Shown piece after piece: positions 26,720 through 35,832 of a DNA stretch of 64,000 bases. The stretch's first letter is position 1. The number at the start of each line of letters is the position of its first letter. The notes below the pieces were generated by a model that saw only the letters and a program-made list of their open reading frames with translations, was not told where the DNA came from and did no database searches. The position numbers were made by a program, and so were the translations under genes. This DNA is from CAZDCD01 sp964503885 (GTDB taxonomy: Bacteria; Bacteroidota; Bacteroidia; Bacteroidales; UBA10428): positions 12,543 to 76,542 of the forward strand of contig CAZDCD010000022.1 in NCBI GenBank assembly GCA_964503885.1, in the 5' to 3' direction.

Positions 26720-26923
26720 CTAGGTGTCTTTTTTTTCCGGACAATTGGCCAGATCTTTGATCTGGCATTTAGCGCACGCTCCAAATTCATCCACGTCACC
26801 GGCTTCAATTCCACAGGAATGGGCTTCAAATCTTGCATTCCTGTCAAACAGGAGTTTTACTCCCAGGGCCAGCATGATCACTGCCACCAGGAAAACCGAT
26901 ATGATGAATAAGTTTAAATACAT
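26720..26923 (-). CDS. Small Cys-rich single-pass membrane protein, NqrM-like
   Basis: A 67-residue protein: an N-terminal transmembrane helix (residues 4-26), then four cysteines in the order C-x16-C-x2-C-x6-C (SCGIEAGDVDEFGACAKCQ, DLANC). Helix plus C-terminal Cys cluster resembles NqrM (DUF539), the small protein needed for iron delivery to Na+-NQR, although spacing differs and no nqr genes are in the window. A metal-binding role in the copper island is equally possible. It is 45 bp upstream of the P-II gene. Confidence 0.6.
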   Translation of the reverse strand: MYLNLFIISVFLVAVIMLALGVKLLFDRNARFEAHSCGIEAGDVDEFGACAKCQIKDLANCPEKKDT

Positions 26924-27127
26924 GATCTTTGCAGTTTTATAATTTTATTTACTTCATTATATTAAAGTTACTGAATATCTGCATCTTATTGTTATACAAT
27001 TTTCAGAAAATATTATATAATTTTTTGTTTCAGTTTTCTCCGGACACTCCGGATTTCTCAGAAATACACCATCAGTTACTACATGTCTGGATATACTAAC
27101 AGTAAAAAACCGAACAGATGATAAGAA

Positions 27128-27457
27128 TTATTGCGAATGCTTTAAATCACAACAATCCAGTTTTTTATTCCCATATGAATTTTTGTTACTTTTTGCCAGG
27201 CTGTCAATGAACCTGTTCAAAATACCTGTCCTTTTTCTATCCTGCTCATGCATAGGGTAACCGATATCTCCTATCGTTTTTTTGACATATTCACCGGATA
27301 GTTTCAATGTATTGTATTTTATGATGACAGATTCAGATGAGAATGAACACGAATCTATTCCGTCAACCGTCGTGAGCTCAGATTGAAGATGCGATTGATC
27401 AGATTTGCTCAACATAGTTGCAAACCTGTACGTTATTGTTTCATTATACTCTTTCAT
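27128..27457 (-). CDS. Small HMA-fold-like protein without CxxC
   Basis: A 109-residue cytoplasmic-looking protein. The pattern beta-alpha-beta (QSELTTVDGIDSCSFSSESV, then IIKYNTLKLSGEYVKKTIGD, ending IGYPM) resembles an HMA-type ferredoxin fold, but the metal-binding CxxC loop is missing. A Cys pair (LDCCDLKH) and His lie at the very C-terminus. It is encoded 58 bp downstream of cusB-like, same strand. No confident family name; it may be a degenerate metal-binding or partner-binding module. Confidence 0.55.
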   Translation of the reverse strand: MKEYNETITYRFATMLSKSDQSHLQSELTTVDGIDSCSFSSESVIIKYNTLKLSGEYVKKTIGDIGYPMHEQDRKRTGILNRFIDSLAKSNKNSYGNKKLDCCDLKHSQ

Positions 27458-27515
27458 GTTGATTTGCTTTAAGGTTATACCAGAACAAACAGAGATGAAT
27501 TATTCATCATCCGGT

Positions 27516-29447
27516 TTAGTACTTCAGTGTTTCACTTGTTTCGCCACACTGTAACATGGCATCACCGAAATAGGGGTTTCTGATCTCTTTGGTTTCGCTG
27601 AACCAGTAAGCTCCTTTTTGACCGATCGCCATCGGACAGTACTGGTAATATGTTATAACATCCACAAGTCCAAATTGTTTGAGGCTTTTATAGAATGAAA
27701 TGTTAAAAGATGCAAAAGCTTCCCGCTGGGTTTCAATGTCAGGATTCCCTGCCATTTTTTCCAGGCTTTTTTTCATATTTCCGAGTTGATTCATCCAGAT
27801 GGTATGCGTTTCACCTTCAGGAAGGCTCATATCCACTCCCTTCAACACGGCAAGCACTTGTGTGGCATTATTTGCTACTTCATGAGGATTGGTTCTAACA
27901 TAGGCATTCTTCATTGGCAGGTATGCTTCGTAAACCTTTGTCAGTTGTTTTCTGAACTCAGGACCGGTTTCATTCTTTTTGCTTTCTATAAATACTTTAT
28001 CATTGCTTACATTTTCCACGGTTTTTATTGCATTCATGCCTGTTTCCTGATGATCAGACTGTGCACCTGCAGGTTCACCAGCCATATTCCTTCCTGCATG
28101 ATTATGTCCTGCAACTGTTCTGCCTGCTTCTGGATTCATCATGCTGGTTTTGCCAGCCAATTGGGCTGCAGCATCGATCTTAAAAACTCCGTTTACTGCA
28201 ATTTCTTCACCTTCCTTCAGTCCCTTGTTTACCACATAAAAGCTTCCGGCCTCAGGCCCCAGTACAATTTCACGGTATTGAAAAACAGGCTGTTCACGTC
28301 CGGACACCTTCACATATACTACTGCCCGCTTACCTGTCCATAAAACTGCAGTTTTTGGTATCATCAGGTCTTTTCTGTTCCCGGCGATTGAGGAAGTTAC
28401 CACACCATTGACAAACAGTTCCGGTTTCAACATCAATCCCGGATTCTGAACTTCAACTCTAACCCCGGCTATCCTTGTTTTCGGATCGATCAGCGGATCA
28501 ATGAAGTTAATGCGGCCAATGAAGTTTTTACCCGGAAGCGACTGCACGGAAAATTCTACCTTATCTCCCTGTTTTATCCAGGGCAGGTCGCTTTCATAGG
28601 CTTCAAAAATGACCCAGACTTTTGTCAGATTGATAACCTGGAACATGGCTGTACCTTCCTTTACATAGTCACCTATGGATACGTTTCGCCGCGTTACTGT
28701 TCCGGTAATTGGTGAAAGTACATCGAAATAGCTCCGCGGTTCACCTTTCATTTCAATTTCATCTATTTGTTCATCTGTTAAATCCCAGAGTTTTAGTTTA
28801 TTCCGGGTAGCTTTGTAAAAGTCGGGGTTGCTTTGTTTGTATCCGATAGCCTCAAGCAACTCTTTCTGGGCAGTAACCATGGCCGGCGAATAAATTGTGG
28901 TAAGCTTCTCTCCCTTGTTCACATGCTGACCTGTAAAGTTTATATTGAGCTTTTCAATACGCCCTCCAAAGCGTGCAGTCAGTTCCGCAATATTTCGTTC
29001 ATCGGGTTTTACTTTTCCCAGCAAGTAAACTTCCCTGTCGGGATATGCTTTCTGAATGACCATGGTTTGAATATCCGCTATTTTCATAGCTGCCTCACTC
29101 ATCTGAATTTCATCGGGGGAAATGGAAGATTCGTTGCCTGTAGTTTCCACGAGGGGTATAAGATCCATGCCACATATTGGACATTTTCCCGGATGATCCA
29201 TTCGTATCTGAGGATGCATTGAGCAGGTCCAGATCGTCTTTTTTTCCTGGGTGTGTGCTTCTGTTAGTTCTGCTGACGTACCCTCACTTTTAGAACCGTG
29301 AAAAAACAGCCAGCCCAATAAAAGTCCTGCAATGACTGCCGGAACTATAATTTTGATATGTTGTTTTATTGAATTCATGATATTTTTATTCATCTGAATA
29401 TTCATTGTATTTGTTTTATTTTTAATATAATACGCATTAATACCCAT
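27516..29447 (-). CDS. CusB-type RND periplasmic adaptor with HMBD and DUF3347
   Basis: Up to 643 residues; the functional start may be an internal ATG at 29393 or 29378, which puts the membrane helix (HIKIIVPAVIAGLLLGWLFF) nearer the N-terminus. A heavy-metal-binding domain follows (WTCSMHPQIRMDHPGKCPIC), then the membrane-fusion-protein core with lipoyl/barrel segments (SPITGTVTRRNVSIGDYVKE). The C-terminal ~150 residues are a DUF3347 domain (FRKQLTKVYEAYLPMKNAYV ... YYQYCPMAIGQKGAYW) that probably handles copper in the periplasm. It links the CusA pump to the TolC-type channel. It is 154 bp after the channel gene. Confidence 0.9.
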   Translation of the reverse strand: MGINAYYIKNKTNTMNIQMNKNIMNSIKQHIKIIVPAVIAGLLLGWLFFHGSKSEGTSAELTEAHTQEKKTIWTCSMHPQIRMDHPGKCPICGMDLIPLVETTGNESSISPDEIQMSEAAMKIADIQTMVIQKAYPDREVYLLGKVKPDERNIAELTARFGGRIEKLNINFTGQHVNKGEKLTTIYSPAMVTAQKELLEAIGYKQSNPDFYKATRNKLKLWDLTDEQIDEIEMKGEPRSYFDVLSPITGTVTRRNVSIGDYVKEGTAMFQVINLTKVWVIFEAYESDLPWIKQGDKVEFSVQSLPGKNFIGRINFIDPLIDPKTRIAGVRVEVQNPGLMLKPELFVNGVVTSSIAGNRKDLMIPKTAVLWTGKRAVVYVKVSGREQPVFQYREIVLGPEAGSFYVVNKGLKEGEEIAVNGVFKIDAAAQLAGKTSMMNPEAGRTVAGHNHAGRNMAGEPAGAQSDHQETGMNAIKTVENVSNDKVFIESKKNETGPEFRKQLTKVYEAYLPMKNAYVRTNPHEVANNATQVLAVLKGVDMSLPEGETHTIWMNQLGNMKKSLEKMAGNPDIETQREAFASFNISFYKSLKQFGLVDVITYYQYCPMAIGQKGAYWFSETKEIRNPYFGDAMLQCGETSETLKY

Positions 29448-29601
29448 GTGTCGCGTATTGGTTGCCGGTGCATTCGAAATGCATTATAGTCCGGGGCCAT
29501 TGCAGTCCCGGCATATTTCGGAAGAAGTCCTGCTCCGGCAGCAGGAAGGAATATGACCCTGTCTGAGCCAGATGGCATTATGCATATGGTAATTAGCCCT
29601 T

Positions 29602-30858
29602 TCACTTTCCCATCAGGTATTGGATATATGCAATAGCCGTATTTTTATCAGTAAGTGCTCTTTGCAGATCAAGCCTGTACTTCAGCAGTTGTCTTTCCAT
29701 CCGTAAAATTTCTTCAAAATTTTTCCCGCTGGTTTCATATTCCGATTGAAGTATCCTTAATGATTTACCAGCCCTGTCATATTGGTCAAGGTACAGGGGA
29801 ATACGCCGGTCTGCATCTTTATAATCCCTGTCTGCCTTTTCAACCATTGTCTCCAGCAGGTTTATCTTATCTGCCCGGCTGTTTTCTGCCGATTCCTGCA
29901 TCAATACTGCTTCTTTCGCCATCGATGTATATTTCTTCCTGAATATCGGAATTGAAATTCCCACCATAGGAAAAACCAGGGCATCTTTGCCTGATTCAGA
30001 CGCACTCGTCATCGGATTGCTGCTTTTACCCACCACGATATAATCCAATCCCAGCATAAATCCCGGTTTCCCTGCTCTTTTTGCAGCCAGTTCCTGCTTC
30101 TCATATGAGGCCCGAAGGTACTCCATCTGCAATATCTGGGGGTTGCCCGTTCTGATGCTATCCTGCAGCGCTTCCGGCATCATGTGAATAGAATTGTTTT
30201 GCAGCGTATCCGGCAAAACAACCGTTTCCTGTTCACCGGTATTCAGCAGGTTGTTAAATTCTGCCTGCAATACGGTAAAGTTATCCTGTTGTAAGGCAAG
30301 CTGATTTTCAAGTTCGGCGATTTCAATATCAACCCTAAGCACATCCACACTTGACGCCAGACCGGATTCAACCTTTATCAGTGCCATATCCCGAAGTGAA
30401 TGCAGAATTTCGATGTTGTCCTTTGTTATTTCAATGCCTTTTTGTGCAAAATACAGGTTATAATATGTTGATTTCACATTGAAGTACAATTGTGACAACA
30501 CTTCCTCAAACACTTCGTATTTCGATTTGGCCATTTCGGTTGCCGCATCTTTCCTCGCTCCGAGAGTTCCAAACCAGGGGAACATCTGAGATGCCGAAAT
30601 CCGGGCCTGCTGAGGTCCGACCCGGGTTTCGACAGGTTGAATAAAAAACCCAAAAGTTACCTGTGGATCGGGCAACGTACCTACCTGGGGGACTTTTTCA
30701 AGGGCAGCCTGGTAATCGCTGAATTTGCTTTTTAACCCGGGATTATCCCGGGCTGCTCTGTACAGATAGTTATCCAGTATATCCTGAGCATTGGAACCCG
30801 CAGTAATAAGAACCAGACTGGCCAACCATAAATACCTGTAATACTTTACTATACTCAT
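29602..30858 (-). CDS. TolC/CusC-type outer-membrane efflux protein
   Basis: A 418-residue outer-membrane factor with a signal peptide (cleavage near AGSNA) and the two repeated helical-coil regions of the family: FSDYQAALEKVPQVGTLPDP, later SVDVLRVDIEIAELENQLAL, and in the second half EYETSGKNFEEILRMERQLL. It forms the exit duct for the CusA-CusB pump. It starts 13 bp after the cusA stop, so the two are co-transcribed. Confidence 0.9.
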   Translation of the reverse strand: MSIVKYYRYLWLASLVLITAGSNAQDILDNYLYRAARDNPGLKSKFSDYQAALEKVPQVGTLPDPQVTFGFFIQPVETRVGPQQARISASQMFPWFGTLGARKDAATEMAKSKYEVFEEVLSQLYFNVKSTYYNLYFAQKGIEITKDNIEILHSLRDMALIKVESGLASSVDVLRVDIEIAELENQLALQQDNFTVLQAEFNNLLNTGEQETVVLPDTLQNNSIHMMPEALQDSIRTGNPQILQMEYLRASYEKQELAAKRAGKPGFMLGLDYIVVGKSSNPMTSASESGKDALVFPMVGISIPIFRKKYTSMAKEAVLMQESAENSRADKINLLETMVEKADRDYKDADRRIPLYLDQYDRAGKSLRILQSEYETSGKNFEEILRMERQLLKYRLDLQRALTDKNTAIAYIQYLMGK

Positions 30859-30871
30859 GACTTACAATGCT

Positions 30872-33800
30872 TTATGAATTATTATTATGTGTCCGTTTAA
30901 TTTTCTTTTCCTGCCACATGCTATACAATACCGGAACAACAAACATGGTCATCACCTGCAAAATCATTCCCCCAAAAGCCGGAATTGCCATGGGGACCAT
31001 TATGTCCGCTCCTTTACCTGTTGAAGTGAGTACCGGTATCAATGCTATAATGGCACATGACGCCGTCATCATAGCAGGTCTCACTCTTTTAATGCCGGCA
31101 TGTAAAACCGATTCCCTTACTGCAGAAATTGTACGGGGTTTTTCTTTTTCAAACACCTGCATCAGGTAAGTCCCCATGATTACACCGTCATCGGTGGCAA
31201 TCCCGAACAATGCAATGAATCCTACCCACACTGCCACACTCAGATTGATGGTGTGCATTTGAAATAGTCCTCGTAAATTCATGCCCGCTATGGAAAAATT
31301 CATGAACCAGGGCTGGCCATACAACCACAGCATAATAAAACCACCTGAGAATGCCACGAAAATTCCGGTAAATATCATGCCTGAAGTAGGTACCGAGCGA
31401 AACTGGAAATAAAGAATAAGAAAAATAAGGATCAGTGAAACCGGCACTACCAGCATAAGTCTTTTAGTCGCCCTGATCTGATTTTCATAATTTCCCGTAA
31501 ATTTATAGTTTACTCCTGGCGGCAGGACCAGTTCTCCGTCATCGAGCTTGTGGTTCAGGTAGTCCCTGGCATTGTCCACCACATCACCCTCTGCAAAACC
31601 GGGCCTTTTGTCAAAGATCACATATCCAACGAGAAAGGTATCTTCGCTTTTTATCATTTGAGGCCCCCGTGTATATTCTATAACTGCCAGTTCTTCCAGG
31701 GGTACCTGTGCTCCTGACGGTGTGGGGATCAATACACCTTTCAATTCCTCCGGATCATCCCTGTATTCCCTGGCATAACGCATTCTGACCGGGTAACGCT
31801 CCCTTCCCTCTATACTTGATGTTAGTTTCATCCCCCCGATAGCGCTGCTGATAACCATTTGCATATCGTCCACCGTAAGTCCGTATCTCGATAACGCTTT
31901 CCTGTCAAGCCTGATCTCGATATATGGTTTTCCCACCACCCTGTCGGCAAAAACCGATGCCGGCTCAACGCCGGGTACTTCTTTGAGCAATCGTTCCAGT
32001 TTGAATCCGGTTTGTTCAATACTATTCAGGTCAGGGCCAAAAACCTTAATTCCCATGGGAGCCCTCATGCCGGTTTGTAACATAACCAATCTGGTCTGGA
32101 TGGGCTGCAGTTTGGGAGCGGATGTCAACCCGGGAATGGCTGATTTTTTTACGATCTCCTTCCATATATCATCCGGAGAATGTATTTTATCACGCCAGTT
32201 CCTGAAATATTCACCCTTATTGTCGGGCACCAAAAAAGTGTGGATGTTGACTGATATAAACCGGAATACCTTATTCATTCGATAATCAGGGATTTTGTCC
32301 CATTTTCCGTCAACTTTCATAAAAAATTCATCGGCTGACCGGTTATATTTCACTTCCTCGATTTTCTCCGATTCAATATTCTTTCCGTTTATGTTTATGG
32401 AAGTTCCGGCAATACCTGCCTTATTCGCTCCGGTTCCTTCTGTAATTCCTTTCATTTCTTCCCTAAACCGATATAAATCAATCACATAACTTCCATCCTT
32501 TACTGTTTTAAATCGAATTCTTCTTCCGTTCTCATCGGGAATATATTCGGATTTGTAATTGACAATATTCTCAAACATTGAAATCGGTGCGGGATCGAGG
32601 GCAGAGTTTACACGGCCCCATTTGCCTACTGTTGATTCCACTTCGGGAATTGAATTGACTTTCATATCGAGAAGCCTGATGTCATCAATGTTTTCTTCTA
32701 TACCCGAATGCGGCATGGTCGTCGGCATAAGCAGAAATGTTCCTTCATCGAGCGAAGGCATAAATTCCTTTCCCACCCCGGGAAAAGCGTCTGAAAAAGT
32801 TTCCCATACTGAATTGTTTTTAAGCCTGTCCGGAACGAAGCCGAAAACGTTGTAAGCCCCCTGCCAGATAAGGATACCCAGAAATATGACAATCAGGGGA
32901 ACGGACAGGAATTTCCATTTATTGGCAAGACACCACCTGAGGATCTTCCGATAATAATGGACAACCGTCATAAGAATACCCAGTACCACACCCAATATGA
33001 CCAGTACAAATATGAAATTAGTAAAGGTGCTGTTCTGAGCACCCAGTGGTAACCATTCCCGTGTAAGAATATAGACTACTGCTGCAACGGCTATCCCGAT
33101 ATTTATCATATTTACATACCGGCGGTTCGGTTCCGGCCATCTGTATTCCAGCATATTATTAATGCCGAATCCGATCAGGGCAAGGGCAACCCAGTTGTGG
33201 AAAAGGATAATGAAAATCAAGCCGGCAACGATCAATGTACTGTTCCATATCCGTGAAATACGTTTCCTGTCAAACCTGATGGAAAAGAATAGTTGTGCCA
33301 TGGCAGGTATGATTATTATGCCTATAACAAGCGACGCCAGTATTGCGAATGTTTTTGTAAAAGCCAGTGGTCTGAACAGTTTTCCTTCAGCAGCCTGCAT
33401 TGCAAAAACCGGAAGAAAGCTGACGATGGTGGTTGCAAGTGCTGTTATGATTGCAGATGCAACTTCAACGGTTGCGCTGTATATTACATTGAGCAATTTA
33501 GCCCCCCTGGCCCTGAAATTCCCGGGCATATCAAGATGCCGAATAATGTTTTCCGTAAAGACAATACCGACATCTACCATCACACCGATTGCAATTGCAA
33601 TGCCAGACAGTGCTACAATATTGGCATCTACATGAAACCGGCGCATAACAATAAATGTTATCAGCACCCCTATAGGTAGCAGGCTGGAAATAAGCAAAGA
33701 AGCACGAAGGTTCAGCACCAGGATGATCACCACAATAATGCTTATAAGAATTTCTTCCGACAATGCAGATTCCAGTGTGCCAAGCGTTTCTTTTATAAGA

Positions 33801-34861
33801 CCTGTGCGGTCGTAAAAAGGAACGATTGTAACTTTGGATACGGTGCCGTCCTTAAGAGTTCTTGAAGGCAGTCCGGGTGATATCTCGGCTATTTTTTTCT
33901 TTACATTTTCAATGACCTCCATCGGATTTGCCCCGTAACGTGCAACCACAACACCGCCAACTGCTTCGGCTCCGCCTTTGTCCAACCCGCCCCGGCGGGT
34001 TGACGGGCCAAAGTTTACCTCAGCGACATCCTTTATACGCACAGGAACATTGTCATTGACGGCCACCACGCTTTCCTCAAGATCTTCCACGCTTTTTATA
34101 TAGCCCAACCCTCTCACAAGGTATTCTGCACGGTTAAACTCAATTGTCCTGGCACCAACATCGAGGTTGCTCTTTTTCACGGCTTGCATAATCTGAGAAA
34201 CTGAAACACCGTATGCTTTCATTGCATTCGGATCAATATCTACCTGGTATTCCTTTACAAAACCGCCAACGGAAGCCACTTCCGCAACACCTTTGGCTGA
34301 GGTCAATGAGTACCTGACATAGAAATCCTGAATTGAACGGAGTTCCTGGGGATCCCACCCGCCGGCAGGCTTACCCTTCTTATCTCTGCCTTCAAGCGTA
34401 TACCAGTAAATCTGGCCAAGTGCAGTGGCATCGGGTCCGAGTGCGGGAGTGACATCATCAGGTAATGTGCCTGCAGGCAGTGAATTCAGTTTTTCGAGGA
34501 TGCGTGTGCGGCTGAAGTAAAATTCCACATCCTCATCAAAAATGATATAAATACTTGATAACCCAAATATTGAATTGCTTCTTATGGTTTTTACCCCGGG
34601 AATACCGAGCAGAGCTGTTGTAAGCGGGTACGATATCTGATCCTCGATATCCTGAGGCGAACGGCCAGGCCATTCTGTGTAAACGATCTGCTGGTTTTCA
34701 CCGATATCAGGGATAGCATCCACAGGTACCGGATCGCGGGGAAGAAGTCCTGTCTTCCAGTCAAACGGCGCAGATGCAATACCCCAAATTATTAGTGTAA
34801 AAAGTACAAGGAAAGTAACTAGTTTATTCTCCAAAAAAAACCGGATTATTTTATTCAGCAT
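30872..34861 (-). CDS. CusA/CzcA-type heavy-metal RND efflux pump, extended form
   Basis: A 1329-residue inner-membrane proton-driven pump, about 280 residues longer than E. coli CusA. Typical segments are RDPVPVDAIPDIGENQQIVY near the N-terminus, GIAIAIGVMVDVGIVFTENI in TM4, and GIATDDGVIMGTYLMQ in TM10. Two extra stretches account for the length: about residues 533-643 add hydrophobic helices and a loop (HNWVALALIGFGINNMLEYR), and about residues 790-920 enlarge the periplasmic porter region (KYNRSADEFFMKVDGKWDKI). The MET motif region cannot be assigned by eye, so Cu/Ag versus Zn/Co specificity rests on the copper neighbours. First gene of the cusACB run. Confidence 0.92.
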   Translation of the reverse strand: MLNKIIRFFLENKLVTFLVLFTLIIWGIASAPFDWKTGLLPRDPVPVDAIPDIGENQQIVYTEWPGRSPQDIEDQISYPLTTALLGIPGVKTIRSNSIFGLSSIYIIFDEDVEFYFSRTRILEKLNSLPAGTLPDDVTPALGPDATALGQIYWYTLEGRDKKGKPAGGWDPQELRSIQDFYVRYSLTSAKGVAEVASVGGFVKEYQVDIDPNAMKAYGVSVSQIMQAVKKSNLDVGARTIEFNRAEYLVRGLGYIKSVEDLEESVVAVNDNVPVRIKDVAEVNFGPSTRRGGLDKGGAEAVGGVVVARYGANPMEVIENVKKKIAEISPGLPSRTLKDGTVSKVTIVPFYDRTGLIKETLGTLESALSEEILISIIVVIILVLNLRASLLISSLLPIGVLITFIVMRRFHVDANIVALSGIAIAIGVMVDVGIVFTENIIRHLDMPGNFRARGAKLLNVIYSATVEVASAIITALATTIVSFLPVFAMQAAEGKLFRPLAFTKTFAILASLVIGIIIIPAMAQLFFSIRFDRKRISRIWNSTLIVAGLIFIILFHNWVALALIGFGINNMLEYRWPEPNRRYVNMINIGIAVAAVVYILTREWLPLGAQNSTFTNFIFVLVILGVVLGILMTVVHYYRKILRWCLANKWKFLSVPLIVIFLGILIWQGAYNVFGFVPDRLKNNSVWETFSDAFPGVGKEFMPSLDEGTFLLMPTTMPHSGIEENIDDIRLLDMKVNSIPEVESTVGKWGRVNSALDPAPISMFENIVNYKSEYIPDENGRRIRFKTVKDGSYVIDLYRFREEMKGITEGTGANKAGIAGTSININGKNIESEKIEEVKYNRSADEFFMKVDGKWDKIPDYRMNKVFRFISVNIHTFLVPDNKGEYFRNWRDKIHSPDDIWKEIVKKSAIPGLTSAPKLQPIQTRLVMLQTGMRAPMGIKVFGPDLNSIEQTGFKLERLLKEVPGVEPASVFADRVVGKPYIEIRLDRKALSRYGLTVDDMQMVISSAIGGMKLTSSIEGRERYPVRMRYAREYRDDPEELKGVLIPTPSGAQVPLEELAVIEYTRGPQMIKSEDTFLVGYVIFDKRPGFAEGDVVDNARDYLNHKLDDGELVLPPGVNYKFTGNYENQIRATKRLMLVVPVSLILIFLILYFQFRSVPTSGMIFTGIFVAFSGGFIMLWLYGQPWFMNFSIAGMNLRGLFQMHTINLSVAVWVGFIALFGIATDDGVIMGTYLMQVFEKEKPRTISAVRESVLHAGIKRVRPAMMTASCAIIALIPVLTSTGKGADIMVPMAIPAFGGMILQVMTMFVVPVLYSMWQEKKIKRTHNNNS

Positions 34862-35012
34862 TGTAATTTTTTTTTAATGAGATGGATTCTTTCAACTCTC
34901 AATGAGATTGCCGTCATGAATAAGTATGATACTGAGAATAGTATTGACCAGATAGCCCGTTTACATTGCTATGAATACCAGATTAGGGCTTATCTGTCAA
35001 CAAATGGAAATG

Positions 35013-35438
35013 CTATAAAAGAAATGACTGAATAAAGGAAAGCGCCTGGTTCCCTGTTTTTGCCAGACTTAAAGGAGGTGAAGAATTTGTACCGAATGCA
35101 ATATCGTTCGTAACCAATCCTGTATGAAAAGTTTGCTGGTAAATAACCGGCTGTAATTCCGTAAATACCAAAAAGTGGCTGATGGCATTTTTTACCGTGG
35201 GGATGTAATCGTCCTTGGTCTTGTAAATAAATTTTTTATTTGTGCACCGGCCCGGATTGTGATTTTCTGCTCCTGTTGTGCAATGATTGTGTGTCTGATT
35301 ATCGCAACAGCTGTGCGCATGTTTAACAATTCCTATAGAATACACATTTCCGTTGCAGTAATGCAGGTTTACGGGAATGCCAACCAGCGCTGACCCTATA
35401 ACCAAAGATGTAAATATATGTACAATCTTTTTTACCAT
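35013..35438 (-). CDS. HYC_CC_PP family protein
   Basis: A 141-residue protein from the ATG at 35438; a longer reading adds 15 residues before a normal signal peptide (MVKKIVHIFTSLVIGSALVG). The family signatures appear in order: HYCNGN, SCCDNQTHNHC and SSPPLS. Cys and His are concentrated in the middle. The family is Bacteroidota-specific, exported, of unknown function, and often beside cation efflux genes. It is the most upstream gene of the copper island, 150 bp before cusA. Confidence 0.78.
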   Translation of the reverse strand: MVKKIVHIFTSLVIGSALVGIPVNLHYCNGNVYSIGIVKHAHSCCDNQTHNHCTTGAENHNPGRCTNKKFIYKTKDDYIPTVKNAISHFLVFTELQPVIYQQTFHTGLVTNDIAFGTNSSPPLSLAKTGNQALSFIQSFLL

Positions 35439-35613
35439 ATGTATGGATAAACCATCTTTATGCAGTAAAAGTAACACCTTCATTGAATAAAATGTTCTTA
35501 ATATTTAATAATAAAATGTTAAATTATGCAATACATTTGTATTCCGTATTCTATGGAATCCTTTAATTTAAACAAATGCATGGAATTTAATTGATTTATA
35601 TCACCAGAAATAA

Positions 35614-35651
35614 ATGATAAATATCATCAGTTGGCGGTGACCAATATCACC
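35614..35651. promoter_or_regulatory. Two CRP/FNR-like palindromes in a divergent promoter region
   Basis: ATGAT-N4-ATCAT (35614-35627) has the half-site spacing of FNR-type sites. GGTGA-N6-TCACC (35636-35651) contains GTGA-N6-TCAC, the CRP-type core. They lie in the 394-bp AT-rich space between the HYC_CC_PP gene (minus) and the SpoIIE-type phosphatase (plus), 180-220 bp before the latter. The match is to general consensus only. Confidence 0.35.
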
Positions 35652-35832
35652 TAAAATGGTTGATTTATTTTACATTAATGCGCGTAAAAAAAAATTGAAG
35701 ACCAGAAACCGTTTGGGAAGAATTCGTAGCTGACATGTTCCTTTTCTCACCTGTACAGATTGATTGGGAACTACTCGTGATAACCAATAAAAAAATCACC
35801 TGAAATGAATCATTAATAGTCAACATAAACCC

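Noticed and set aside
26999..27127. TCCGGACACTCCGGA near 27.04 kb as a terminator.
   Set aside because: It is two self-complementary hexamers without a T-run on either strand, so termination is not supported.
29402..29605. A 67-codon minus-strand frame between the TolC-type gene and cusB-like gene.
   Set aside because: It starts at GTG overlapping the upstream stop, has no recognisable features and overlaps the cusB N-terminus.
33984..34001. Perfect palindrome AACCCGCC-CC-GGCGGGTT inside the cusA gene, resembling the intergenic palindromes.
   Set aside because: The encoded residues (STRRGGLDKGGAEAVGG) align with the conserved RND sequence without an insertion, so it is probably chance.
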